Below, one piece after another: positions 43,077 through 54,660 of a stretch of DNA of 64,000 nt. How positions within the stretch are numbered: position 1 is the first letter of the stretch; every line of letters starts with the position of its first letter. Position numbers and translations under genes: made by a program. Source of the DNA: Nymphalis io (taxonomy: Eukaryota; Arthropoda; Insecta; Lepidoptera; Nymphalidae); the NCBI RefSeq assembly GCF_905147045.1, contig NC_065906.1:3534001-3598000 (forward strand), in the 5' to 3' direction. The notes beneath the pieces are model-generated. The model was not told the DNA's origin and made no database searches. It worked only from the letters and a program-made list of their open reading frames with translations.

Positions 43077-43372
43077 CACTGGTGGTATTGCTTTATGCAA
43101 GCTCGTCTGGGTAGGTACAATCCACTCATCAGATATTCTACCGCAAAACAGCAGTACTTGGTATTGTTGTGTTCTGGTTTGAAGGGTGAGTGAACCAGTA
43201 TAATTACAGGCACAAGGGACATAACGTCTTAGTTCCCAGAGTTGGTGGCGCATTGGCGATGTAAGCGATGGTTAACATTACTTACAATGCTAATGTCTAT
43301 GGGCTTTGGTGATGATTTACCATCTATTAGATGGCCTATGTGAATGCTTATCCTACCTATACATAATAACAA
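43077..43372 (+). mobile_element. SINE-B, near full length, sense
   Basis: Head CACTGGTGGTATTGCTTTAT, then CAAGCTCGTCTGGGTAGG, CCGCAAAACAGCAGTACTTG, GGTTTGAAGGGTGAGTGAAC and GCGCATTGGCGATGTAAGCG. It ends in a degraded hairpin core (GATGATTTACCATC) and a TCCTACCTATACATAATAA tail. Confidence 0.85.
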
Positions 43373-44414
43373 AAACAGCTTTGTTTGTATATTTTTTATT
43401 TGTCTAGAAATTACTCCCTATATGTTAATCAAACATATAATTGCAAATGCACAAATATGATTTCCATATCATTCCACTCAATGAAATTAAAGTTTCAATA
43501 CATCAAACACACACAAATAGCATATTGATGTAATGGAATGTACATTAGTTTGGCGATTGAATTTGACAACCGATTCTATTTAACATTGCTGAGATGAAAT
43601 TTTGTCAATAAGTGCCACTTTGACATAGTTTTTGCCTAGATGTTAGCGTTTCTGGGTTGTCAACTTGGAATCGATGTGTTCAACTCGAATTATTATGGTA
43701 CTCGAGCCAGGGTGATTATTTATATGCACAATTATACCATAAATCGTAAATTGTTATAATCTTTACTCAAGTAGTAGTTTTATGATATCACGACGTCTGA
43801 CCTTCAATATCCCTTTATACTCTTGTGACATGCTCGCCAAACAGACACCTGTGTGGCGTAATAATATTAATAAGGTATTTACCATCTTTGAGCGAACCGT
43901 TTGAATGACCTTGATACCGAACTCCACATTAAGAGAACCCAGTCCAATCCCACTTATTGTTACACGTACAATATTACAGGTCAATTGCACTGTCGACACT
44001 GCGACAAGACATTTAAAACCAACTTTGAGTTTTCAATTCAACTACGCTCGCAACACACTAGCCAGGTATGCCATTGATGAACACGTCAAGGACGACAGCA
44101 TCTTTATGTGGTATAAATTTTAGTTTATGGTTAAAATAAATATGGATAGAGATATCATCATTACCGATTTTACTAGAACATTTGTACTGTACTAACTGCT
44201 TCGTTGGTCAAGTGACTTGCAATGCTGAAGATCAGAGTTCATGAAAAGTTATTTAATTTTCTGTTAAATAAAATTTCAGTTACAGCCAGTTGTCGTGTGA
44301 CCACGAACAAAACGATCAACGTCTGATCTCTTTGTGGTCGTATTGAATTGCTATCCCATAGTTAGAAGCTCTTGAAATTCGATTGTAGCTGAAATTCGAT
44401 TAAGAACACATCTT
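43373..44414. other. No gene established; exon-like segment
   Basis: Mostly AT-rich. An open minus frame of 78 codons (43999-43763) lies in sequence with higher GC than its surroundings. It is bounded by a CAG acceptor-like site and, at 43882, a GTAAAT donor-like site. The peptide (VQLTCNIVRVTISGIGLGSL then NVEFGIKVIQTVRSKM) is not one I recognise, and the + strand frame over the same bases is equally open. Not called as a gene. Confidence 0.35.
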
Positions 44415-44590
44415 GAAAAACAAATCAAAATCAAAATGGTTTATTCAACATTGAAGCATTACACTTGCTTATTGACAGTCAGACCAGAAACTACCACCGG
44501 TTCGGAAAAGAAACACCCAGCCCTGAAAAGAACCAGCGAAAGAAACTCAGCGGGTTTTTCAGTTTGTATGATACTAATAAAACTCGACAT
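44415..44590 (-). mobile_element. LINE 3' end relic, family C
   Basis: The left edge shows AATCAAAATCAAAATGG (reverse of the GATTTTGATTTTGA tail). It is followed by GCTTATTGACAGTCAGACC, CTACCACCGGTTCGG, AAGAACCAGCGAAAGAAACT and CAGCGGGTTTTTCAG. 5'-truncated, non-coding. Confidence 0.75.
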
Positions 44591-46040
44591 AAAATCATAA
44601 TTCTACCTGAATAAAGACTCAGCTAGCTAGCTAAATAGTTTTAAAATGCAGAGTCTAATTAACAGCATCGAAGTAAGTACTAGAATAGTCTAGAAATAAT
44701 ATTATAAAAGCATGTACAAAGTAAAGAGATAGAAACTCATAAATAGCAAAAACATGAAACACAGAGGACAGTAAGTTATTTTTACTTAATTAAATCTTAA
44801 GCATATCTCAAAGCGCAGTGGAATTTTCTTGCTTTATAAAATTTTAATTTGTTTTTTATAGTTTGTCTTTAGAAATCTTTTCATAACTCGAGAAATTATT
44901 TTGATTATACAATTAACTGGCTAACTGAGAGTTAAGGGAGAGTGCAAATAAGCATATTATATTGTAATCTAAATAATAAGGCAGAAATTTTAATGTTTAC
45001 CCCCTAAGTACACATATAATAAAATTACGTTACCCTAGAGCCAAACAACCAATATTTTGTTTTTTTTTTGTGATCTCATTTGAGTGATGAATTAGTCAAT
45101 GTGATGTACATATGTACTTCGACCCGCAATCCTTGGTTATTCAAATGTTCTAAATACTGCGCCATATCGATTCTCTGACATTTATAGCTTTTTAATAATC
45201 CAGAAAATTTGCAGTTGTTTATCAAACATATTTAATTTTTATGGTGTTGTGTGAGTAGAATATATGGTGAGGTAGCCGGTGCTGAGCACATCATCATTAT
45301 ATCATAAATATATAAATAATGAACTCTGTAAAACAACTCAAGTGACGAAGCTTGAATTATAAGATATTGTATCAAGCTTTCTGTATACACTTTTCTCTAG
45401 AAACTCAAACGAAACTATATTCGTTCTTGGAAAAAATAAACCTTTTTATCCCTTAATAAAAATATTTGTTCAAGCAGTTCTAACAAATACGGTCTTGTTA
45501 AGAATTTATTGTTAAGAAATTTTGTATTTATGCTAAATAAATAAAACAATATCTAAACCATGAGTTATTGCGCAACATGCTATGATATGAATTTAACGAA
45601 AATTGATTCGGTAATCGATATTAAATTTATAATACATTTTGGATTTAATAATAAGGTTAATACCAGTTATCCTTTGTTCTCAACGTAAAGCGTCCAATAT
45701 TCGGAAGCGCATAAAACAGTGACATTGTTTGTGAAGCGGTATTTGCTAAATTATCATCACTACACTAATTTACATTATAAATCAATTTGGGAAATAATCT
45801 GTCTTTAGTGGAATAACTGAGTCATATATAAAGTACTAGCCATTTAAACCCCGAGCTTTACAAGCTTGTGATATTTGATTGATTTAATATTATTTATAAT
45901 TTTACAAATGAAATACAATTTAACTTACTCGAACCTAAAATCATCGCCACTTTAGTTTTTTTTTCTCAATTAAAAACTATTACTGAGTATTGTTTCCTAG
46001 GAACTATTTGTCTACTTAGGCTATTACAATATATTGCTTG
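44591..46040. other. No gene recognised
   Basis: 1.45 kb of AT-rich DNA, nothing recognised. Confidence 0.5.
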
Positions 46041-46330
46041 ACATATGGCTCTCGCTAGGTGCGCCAAGGCCACCGGTCTTTCACCTTTCGTATCCAGTCG
46101 GATTCAGACACGATTTTAAGGTCATTGATCTCAACTCGAGTGCATCCTGTACTGCGTTTGCCGATACGCGGTCTCCACTTAAGGACTCGTCCGCTCTAAC
46201 GCCATACGTGATCAACCCACTGCCTAAAACGGAAGTGGACTGGTTAACTATGCCCGGTTTTAAAATTATGTCAATTATTTTTCGGGTTAACTCGTTTCGG
46301 ATTGTTATCCTTAGATACTCTTTTAATATA
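46041..46330 (-). pseudogene. RTE-clade LINE, old C-terminal fragment
   Basis: In reverse it follows the RTE at 37230-37560: TCGCTAGGTGCGCCAAGGCC, CGTATCCAGTCGG, CGATACGCGGTCTCCACT, AGGACTCGTCCGCTC and CATACGTGATCAACCCACTG, then TTTCGGGTTAACTCGTTTCG. Many substitutions and gaps, so clearly older than the 37 kb copy. Confidence 0.75.
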
Positions 46331-46799
46331 TAAATACTATCCTGACAACTATATACATAAATCTATATAATTATAACCAGGCAAAGAAAAACAGCTCCGT
46401 ACCTTTTCCTACACGGTTTTTAACAATTTACGACGACGAAATTTAGTGCTATCAAGAAATATTTCAAAACATGCTAATTTATCTATTTGTTTATTTCAAA
46501 TTTTTAATATCGATTTCATGGACGAATGTCGACTACTTGGCGAACACAAGTAACCCTAAAGAACATATACATTTATAACTATTATTCGTATGAATTATTT
46601 GTTTATTAAGTTATCATTATCGAAATGTCGAGTGAGACGGCAAATAAAAACTTTACAGGACTGATTTATGATTTGATTATTAACGATCGACATACAGAAT
46701 TGTAAATTGCTCAGTCCTCATTTGTCATTTTTTTACATCTGAAGATGTTATTATGTATTCGTACATGTTTGATATCAAAAACAAAATATTATTTCTTTA
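46331..46799. other. No gene recognised
   Basis: AT-rich non-coding DNA. Confidence 0.5.
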
Positions 46800-46920
46800 A
46801 ATATGCTCTTAAAAGTTACTGGTTCAAATTAAATGTAAAACTGCCGCCGGTTCAGAACGTAGATTCTACTGAGCGGAAACGGAAAGACACAATTACTCTT
46901 TTTCTTAAATGAAACATGTA
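46800..46920 (-). mobile_element. LINE 3' end relic, family C
   Basis: AAACTGCCGCCGGTTCAGAA, GTAGATTCTACTGAGCGGAA and ACGGAAAGACACAATTACTC match the CCGCTGAGTTTC...GCCGGT...TAGAATCTAC part of the family in reverse. Confidence 0.5.
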
Positions 46921-47034
46921 GGCAGGTATTAATATCTTCTTCTCCTTCGTAATATAATATATTAATACTCGTAATATAATATATTTATTAATAATATAAC
47001 TAATACTGTTGTAAACATATTGAGACAATTATCT

Positions 47035-47345
47035 AGACACGCGGTAGCGTGTCAAGCCAAGTTCAAGCTAACAGAAATGGCGAGCAGCACTGTGTGTAAT
47101 ATTAGACGAATCATTTGGAGCCACTTTTGACCCCCCTCATAACTCAAAAAATATTTTATATAAACATGTCAAATTTGGTTTATATATTGAGACTTGCAAT
47201 AAATATGTACTCCAAATTTCATTAACACACCTCAAACGGTTATTAAGATATTAGCGTCCAAAAATCGTGATTTTTATCATTGACTGACCTATAGATCAAA
47301 ACTCTTAACTCAGTTCCAGATAACCTAGAAAGTTCAAATTTGGCA
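47035..47345 (+). repeat. Dispersed repeat D, sense copy
   Basis: Opens at TCTAGACACGCGGTAGCGTG with a 7 bp stem (GACACGC/GCGTGTC, loop GGTA). It continues CAAGCCAAGTTCAAGCTAAC, CATTTGGAGCCACTTTTGAC and ACATGTCAAATTTGGTTTAT. The inverted homologue is at 10140-10360. Class unknown. Confidence 0.7.
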
Positions 47346-48467
47346 TATGTTGGATAGGTAGTTGGATGAATACAAAGGAATAAATAAAAAATCTAGTAAA
47401 TTTTTATGATATTATTATAATTTTTCAATTAATTGATTTTATTAGGAATACTTACTAAAAGTGCCTGTAATGTAAGAATCAGCAATCAAAATTTATGACA
47501 GCCATCCTTTATGTTGATTTTGAGGTCTTAAAGTTAATATGTAACGACTGGACTGTTAATATGAAACGACCACCCTTAACTCTGATAATTTCTGTACAAA
47601 AAGTCATGATATCCCAATATTTTATTACTGCTTAAAATATCATTTCTTCTTATAACTTAGGATATATTGAAGCCTAAGGTCTGACTTGGCTAGTTTTCAT
47701 ATACTAAATTTGACGATAGGAGACGTGTTTTGAGTAAAAAAAATAGTCTTGTATATTGCTTTTTGGAATAAAATATCAAAGTATATTTGTAAATTTTAAA
47801 ATAATTTAAATAAAATTCATAGAATATACTTAACTTTTATTCTTTCTCTCATTTCTTACAATGTCGCTTTACGTAACAGATGTACTATAGTTTTTACGTT
47901 CTGACATTCTATTCTGTAACATGACCGTATCATATCATTAAAATACTTTTAATTAGTGTGATGGACATTCTAAGACAATTAATTAAAAACGTTTATAATA
48001 TTCATTTATAAAAGCTTGAGGAATTAGTGAACTAGAGCAATTACTTTGAAATATCATCTTAAAAAGATCTAGCCGAAAACATTTCACGCTCGTATCAGAG
48101 TGATTTACCTTTCCGTTTGTTTATGTATGCTTCACTACACACCACTGCCTTCGCCTTTGAACCTTCTTTTCTCTATGTAAAAGTGTAAACATATTCTATA
48201 AAAGCGAATAGAATATGTATATTTTCATCGTGAAATACGTTCTCCATTCTATAGGCAACGTTTGCTTAATTTTTACTTTTTCATAAACGATACTTAATTT
48301 ATTCAATATAAAATATCATGTTTATGTAATAATTATCTAAATCTTCATGGAATGTCTTTTATTTTCTGATTGATAATAAAAATAAATGTTCTCGATTACT
48401 TTTAAACGTTGCTTAACGACTGTTTATTTAAACATTTATCTCTCTTCTTAAATACCTTAAAATCGCT
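47346..48467. other. No gene recognised
   Basis: 1.1 kb of AT-rich DNA, nothing recognised. Confidence 0.5.
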
Positions 48468-48645
48468 ATCGCCAATGCGCCACCAACTTTGGGAACTTAG
48501 AAGTTATGAAGCTTACTTCTGTAGCTACTCACCATTTGAACCGGAGCACGTCAATACTAAGTATTGCTGTTTGAGGGTAGAATATCTGATAAGTGGGTGA
48601 TACCTACCCAGACAGGTTTGCACAAAGCTTTAGCACCAAGTAAAT
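48468..48645 (-). mobile_element. SINE-B, tail side missing
   Basis: ATCGCCAATGCGCCACCAAC, TTTGAACCGGAGCACGTCAA, GGGTAGAATATCTGATAAGT and TTTGCACAAAGCTTTAGCAC follow the reverse SINE-B order. Confidence 0.8.
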
Positions 48646-48879
48646 ATATTATTTTATATATAATCCGTTTTGCTGTTTCAATCAAATTGCGAATAAATTC
48701 AATTCTTATCGAATAAAAATACTTTTTTACTCTATCATACATATTTTATAAAGATATAAATTCATATGTGACTATCTTCGGCCCGGCCGAAGAATATATT
48801 GTATACAGCCTATATTAAAGATATTATTAATTTTAATATTTATGAGGGAAACAAATTCATCATAACTGGTAGTCACCGC
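48646..48879. other. AT-rich, one palindrome
   Basis: CTTCGGCCCGGCCGAAG at 48776-48792 is an 8 bp-stem palindrome. Nothing else recognised. Confidence 0.55.
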
Positions 48880-48975
48880 AAGCAATTTGCCCATATTTGA
48901 ACAAAGTGGCCCTCACATGAGTAGAGGTCTAATTTGAATAATTTCTATTAGGAGAGCATTTGGGACGAGCCCACA
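48880..48975 (+). repeat. Direct repeat I, first copy
   Basis: CATATTTGAACAAAGTGGCC, ACATGAGTAGAGGTCTAATT and TGAATAATTTCTATTAG recur at 49695-49795. The ~75 bases of downstream sequence (GGACGAGCCCACATTGACAC) are not obviously shared. Confidence 0.65.
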
Positions 48976-49694
48976 TTGACACAGGCTCATAGGATAAATT
49001 CTACTAAGTGACCTTCCTCGCTTACCCCATTAAATCCGATCTTTTACGGTCTCGACTTTTTTATTAACATTTGTATAAAGTTAGGAGATAGTTTGGATCT
49101 GACTTTGTTGATTTTCTTCTAGTGCTATATAATTGGGAAAAGTTTTTCATTCACCATCAAACATAATTTATGTTGTGAAATACGTTTTCAATTTTTTTTC
49201 TTTTGATTACTATATATTAATTCGGAAATAAGTAAAGTATATAATATAATAACACAGTTAAATATCAAAACATTGAGAACATATTAATAAATAATGAACT
49301 TCCCCAAGATCTTAGAAGATAGCTTATAAGATATTTTCCGAGGTTCTGAGTTTAAAGCCCTGGTCGGTAAAGTTTTTAAGTTATTCTCAGAAATTATCTA
49401 TATCGTAAGGATAAAGAAGGCAAGAAAAGTCGTTTGTCATGTGCCCGATTTGTATGCAATCATGTCAATTTGCCGTCCCATTATCATGAGAGTGCATCTA
49501 TGACCGCACACACATATTTGTGCACTGTAATATCCCATGCACAGTCTGACCAAAATTAGGCCACGAGAAAACCCTCCTTCAAATGTCATAATATAAGTGA
49601 ACTAGTATGATCATAAATAATATAAGCTTAACAGTATTAGCTGTTTTTGGTCACTAAGGCATGAAATACACACATAAAACCCGTTTTCGTCTTA
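48976..49694. other. No gene recognised
   Basis: AT-rich with a slightly GC-richer part at 49430-49580 (TGTATGCAATCATGTCAATT, CGCACACACATATTTGTGC). No frame or repeat recognised. Confidence 0.45.
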
Positions 49695-49795
49695 ATAACC
49701 CACCAGGACCCATGTTTGAACAAAGTTTCCAACATGAGTGAATTCCTAATTTGAATAATTTCGATTACAATAGGATTACAGATTAAAACAAATTT
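49695..49795 (+). repeat. Direct repeat I, second copy
   Basis: CCATGTTTGAACAAAGTTTC, AACATGAGTGAATTCCTAAT and TTGAATAATTTCGATTA align with the first copy ~810 bases upstream on the same strand. Confidence 0.65.
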
Positions 49796-50059
49796 ATGAG
49801 CTCATGTGAACATGGATATTACACTCGTTATGCAAGTTTATAAGACGGATATTTTATACATACTACAAATTTGAATTACTTTATTTAAATAAACGCACTA
49901 TTTAATGACTATATTGACTATTAATACTCAAATTAATCTCTGGTACGGTAAGTAACATCGTTTCTGATTATAAATACTATATAAATACCCAGATCTAAGA
50001 AGAACCGGTGGCAAAAGGTTTGTTATTATCTATGATCTCACTTTGTTTTATACTATATA

Positions 50060-50511
50060 TTAGGTCCTTACATATAAAATTGGCGTTTTGTACGGGAGGA
50101 ATATAAAGTCAATATATTTTATTAATCAAAGTATGCATCGTTGTCATCTATGCACTTTTGCCATCTCATAGGTAGTTCATTGATCCCATTACTAAAAAAA
50201 ACCATGGGGGCGAGAATCAATAAACTCTTTTGAAAGTTTGGAATTGGAAGGCGGTTTGGACTGCAGCATCGGAGTTGAATTTTTTCCTTCTAAAAAGTTG
50301 TCCAAATTCAGGAAAAAATGGTAAGGAGCAAGGTCCGGGGAGTACGGTGGATGTCGCAGACATCCCAATTGTAGCTCATCTAACTTAGTGGTTGTTTGTC
50401 ATGCAGTGTGTGCATTATAAATTTGAATATGGAATTCTTAACCAAAGAGTAGATATTTCAGATTAAGGTGGTCACTACGACAAAACGCTAATTTCATATG
50501 TAAGGACCTAA
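50060..50511 (-). mobile_element. mariner-like transposon, internally deleted
   Basis: Both terminal inverted repeats are present: TTAGGTCCTTACATATAAAA at the left and the matching TTAGGTCCTTACATATGAAA at the right, extending to GGCGTTTTGT/AGCGTTTTGT. TA flanks both ends (50058-50059, 50512-50513). The minus strand holds only the C-terminal third of a transposase: HTA, QTTTKLDELQLG, RHPPYSPDLAPYHFF (with the last Asp of the DDD triad) and GINELPMRWQKCIDDNDAYF, then a stop. Frameshifts lie between. The N-terminal HTH and first two catalytic Asp are deleted, so it could move only in trans. The termini resemble the cecropia-type mariners, from memory. Confidence 0.9.
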
Positions 50512-50513
50512 TA

Positions 50514-50780
50514 TTAAGCGGACGAGCATATGGGCCACCTGATGGTAAGTGGTCACAAATGCTCATAGACGTTGGCATTGTAAAAAATGTTAACCATTGC
50601 TGACCTCGCTAATGCGCCACCAACCTTGGGAACTAAGATGTTATGTCCCTAGTGCCTGTAATTACACTGGCGCACTCACCCTTCGATTCGGAATACAACA
50701 ATACCAAGTACTGCTGTTGTGCGGTAGAATATCTGATGAGTTGGTGGTATCTACCCAGACGAGCTTGCACAAAGCTTATT
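50514..50780 (-). mobile_element. SINE-B, abutting the mariner
   Basis: Begins GCGGACGAGCATATGGGCC directly after the mariner TA and contains the perfect core CCACCTGATGGTAAGTGG. It runs to GAGCTTGCACAAAGC. The poly(A) tail (T run on this strand) is missing at the mariner junction. Confidence 0.85.
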
Positions 50781-50818
50781 TACTTATTATGCTTTTTACT
50801 AATTACAGCTAAACAGGC

Positions 50819-51567
50819 TTTTTTATTCACGCAGTGGGAACCTTCAGAAAGGTACCCAGCTGCCATAGGGGGGTGGAACTGGTTTATGTGGGATTCTTAC
50901 CCATTAAAACCACTGCGATAGCCATCCTCGGCACGGATCGGAGAGGCTGTGGGATCGTGTTAATATAACGCATATGCGGCCTCTCCCGTGCTTTGCTCCG
51001 GTCGTGGTTCGGCGGAGCTCTCCTCAGGAGGCGAAGGTAATCTCGCCCCTCGCACTCATCGCTAGTGCGTACGGCAGCGCGAGGCCATTCCGGCTGCCAT
51101 CCTTCTTAGGGCCGTCTGAAATAAGACACGCGAGGCCTCCACCTTCCGTATTCACAGCCTCAGGGTTGCCTATCTTTTAAGCCCCGTGCGTCGGTTCGTC
51201 TCCGCCGAGCAGGATCGGCCCGTTCCCGTTCCCGCTCCGCCGTCTTCTTCTGGACCATGACGGTCTCACAGAAGGAGGCTACGGCCCTCCACACCGATTC
51301 CCTGCGGAGCATCGCCGACACGATTACTCGCAGGGACAGGTCTTGTCTGACTTCGCGGACCAGGATCTCCCTCTCCGCATTCCACGTGGGGCACGCCTCC
51401 AGCGTATGCTGAGCGGTGTCCCGGTCAGCACCGCAGTAGTGGCACATCGTCGACGATTCGCGTCCGATCTTACACAGATCTAAAACAACTGTGACTGGTC
51501 ATTACCTGCGTAAGTCGGAGGGTGACTCGTCGCTTTCGTCTCATCCAGGCTTCAAAGGCTGGTAGGA
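50819..51567 (-). pseudogene. R1-clade LINE, C-terminal and 3' end
   Basis: The T run at 50819-50824 marks the tail. The 3' UTR shares TTCAGAAAGGTACC and GTGGGATTCTTACCCATTAA with the 1.1 kb copy. The minus frame 51447-51160 encodes CHYCGADRDTAQHTLEACPT (CCHC knuckle), ILVREVRQDLSLR, AMLRRESVWRAVASFCETVM and KKTAERERERADPARRRR. This agrees closely with the 7.6 kb copy and shows the original C-terminal end better. 5'-truncated; no polymerase domain. Confidence 0.85.
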
Positions 51568-53724
51568 TTTTAAATTTAAGACTTTAAATACTATATTTTC
51601 ATAAAAATGCATGAATGTTGCAAGTATAAAATTGCCTGCACGTACTCCTATAATAAAGCTATCAGTAAGTTACATTTTCATGGCGATTTTTTTTAACATT
51701 TTCTTCAATTATTTGTGGCTTTTTAACTTACATGTCATCAAGTTGATATTGTTTTTTATCACTGCATGGTTATAAAACTTATAGCTAACTTCTAATTCAT
51801 TCTCTTAACCATTGTCTGTTAATTTCGAATCCAATAATGTGTAAAAGCCTGGAAGTCTTAAAAGTTCTTATTGTTCTTCTGTCTATACAGTCTTCAATTT
51901 GACGTAGCTCATTAAATCGTTTAATAGCTAAGTGTGGAGACTAATTATTATAAATGCTAACTCACAGTGAGTTAACGTACATTTTCTCGGCTTTACTTAT
52001 AATTTAGTGGTATTTAATTAAACACTTATTTCTCTTTTTCTGTCATAATTGATTTCACATTTGTAGACCACTACCACCCTCTAAAATAAATTTATAGGTA
52101 AAAGCGTTAATTATTACTAGTTGCGAGGACATAAAAATAAAGTTAGCAATTTTAAGCAATTAAAATATGCTAGCGCTAAAATGTGTGCAAGTTAAAAAGC
52201 AAAACAAAAGTGTTCCAATTTTGAAATTTTTACTTTGTTTTTCGCCAACGTCATTACGGAACATGTTATTATTTGACAGCGACAGATTACTTCAAAATGT
52301 TATGCCCTGTTTATTTTTTTATTATGTTTAAGGCAAAGACGCAAATATTAATCTAAGAATAAGTAATTACTTGTGGATTTTCAACTAACATGGCATCAAG
52401 CTTCTCTTATAAAAATTTCAATCTTTTATCAAAGTCTTAATATGGCAGTCTTATATGTACAAGGCATTTTTTTTATATTATGGTAAAGACTGAATGTCTT
52501 AAGAGTCGTTATCGTTATTCAGCCTGGGGGTCTAAATTATGTCAATTTAAATGATGCGTTGCGGTGTCGGCGCGACGAAATATCCGTGATATGTAACACT
52601 GTGCATTCCGCCGACGCGTCGAACTCACACGGTTACGAAATGCGGCATGGGGCATTATGAATATATTATTACATTTACATTGCATAATAATAATTTGTGA
52701 ACGAGTAAGTTTATTACTACACTACCAACCTGGTCTTTCGACTGAGTTTACTTACATCCATGTTAAAAAGCTATTTAAATTATGAGCCATAAAGCCACCC
52801 GTTGTACTGCACATTAAATCGTTCTAAGCATTTTTCTGTACTATTTGCTTGTGGAGCACAATAAAGTATAAATAAAAAATAAATAAATCGCATACATGTG
52901 CACTCGTAAGTTGTAAACAAGCTCTGATAAAATAAACTCAAGTTGTCATAATGTACGTAATGAGTATTATGTTTTGATTTATTTACTGTTTTTCTAGGGT
53001 AGTATAATTTTTTTTGGAAGAACCCAACACAATGATCAATGTTTATATATGTCTGTCCCAAAAAATAACAACTCCAAATAATGACTTACTAACACTATAC
53101 GTCGCAATTATAGGCTACCTCATCATGTAATTTCACAAATTCAGCTTCGCTCACTCCAACTTAATTTTTTTAAATATATCACATAAGCATTAATTAATAC
53201 AAATAATTTAAAGAAGAAATATTGTTATATATATATAACAAGGTATTACTTGTGTATTTGATTTGTTAGTTTTAAAATATTAGGATGGTACGATAAACAG
53301 TTTATATTTTAACTGGTCAAAGTCATTTGTGCGGAAATAATGCTATTGGTTTCCACTTCGGTTAAGGCTTCGTTGCACAATGGTCATCATTAGTGGTCTT
53401 TTGCATCGCTTGAATTTTGGTTTCATTTTCAATATAATTTTCATTCAATATGTATGAAAATAATAAAATCAGTTACTATGGCTGTTAAACGTTCAATATA
53501 TTTCATTTATTAAATATTAAGTCAGTTACTACATTATTAAACTCTGACCGTTTAAATGTGTTCTTTATTTATTTTTTTGAACATAACAGAGTAATTTCGT
53601 AAATATTGGTTTTACATATTTTACCATATTTTTCGGAACACGACAAAATTGTAATTAAACCATAATTTATTTCTGCCAAATATATTTTATATCAAGAGGT
53701 GAGAAGACCTATTTACCTAGCAGT
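51568..53724. other. No gene recognised
   Basis: 2.1 kb, AT-rich, with a CpG-richer island at ~52555-52650 (GTCGGCGCGACG, CCGCCGACGCGTCG). The 93-codon minus frame at 52780-53061 shows no recognisable domain. Confidence 0.45.
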
Positions 53725-53990
53725 TGGATATTAACTTTACTGGGTGCAAAAACTTTATGCAAACCCATCGTAGGTAGTACTCAACACAAATTCAGCTCCG
53801 AAACAGAAATACTTATCGTTGTGTTCCGATTCTGAAGATTGAGCCAGTGTAACAGAAGGCACAAGGGACATAATACCTTAATTTCTTAGTTTGGTTCTGC
53901 ATTGGCGATGTAATATTTTATTACAGTGCCAATATGTACGATGTAATGTTTTATTACGGTGATCACATATCAGGTGGCCCATTTTCAGTT
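53725..53990 (+). mobile_element. SINE-B, diverged, sense
   Basis: CTTTATGCAAACCCATCGTA, CTTATCGTTGTGTTCCGATT, GAGCCAGTGTAACAGAAGGC, ACAAGGGACATAATACC, TTGGCGATGTAA and CATATCAGGTGGCCCATTT follow the family order. A GATGTAATRTTTTATTACRGTG block is doubled. Confidence 0.8.
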
Positions 53991-54519
53991 TTTCGTTTTC
54001 AGTTTGTCTAAATATTTTAAATGAGACAAAAACACCCAATGACAGATATCGGCTGCTTAAGTTTTTTCAAATATATGAATGTCAGATTTAAAATCGATAG
54101 ATTAGTTTTTCTTGTTAACTTTTAAATCGTTTTTTTTTTTATAAAGTTATAAGCAGAATAGATAATTAAATATTTAAAAGATATAATAATATTTAAAAGA
54201 TTTTTGTAGATAATATTTAAAAACAATTTGAAATACGATTAAATGATAACTCAACCTATAGTAATTGTTACCATGTATTAGCGCCAAATGACCCAATTAT
54301 CAGCACTAAAATTACCACGGTGTTAACGCTCTGTAAATTATGTTTTACAACATTTTTACGACAACGACGCCATTTACGGCTTACGTATTAAATGTTGTAT
54401 AATGTATTTTATTACTCGGAAATAGAAAATAAATAAACATATGTACTAAGTGGTACGCTGGGCAAAGCTCGGTATTTATAACTCGACACTAATTTTATCG
54501 TCAAACAGCTAAGCTGTAT

Positions 54520-54660
54520 ATATTTTTGTGTTCCTGTTTGAAGACGTGTGACCCAGTATAACAAAAACAAAAGCGCATTTGTAGTGTGAAAAATAGTTAA
54601 AAAATCTTACAGTACCAATAATTTTAGGCAATGGTGACTACCTACCGCTGGGCTTATAAT
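54520..54660 (+). mobile_element. SINE-B, heavily diverged
   Basis: TTTTTGTGTTCCTGTTTGAA, GTGTGACCCAGTATAAC and GGCAATGGTGACTACCTACC are in family order. Old copy. Confidence 0.55.

Noticed and set aside
52555..52650. CpG-rich patch as a promoter
   Set aside because: Short, with no adjacent gene and no recognisable core promoter elements.
52780..53061. 93-codon minus frame as a secreted or membrane protein
   Set aside because: No start context, domain or splice evidence; Tyr/Phe/Leu-rich from AT bias.
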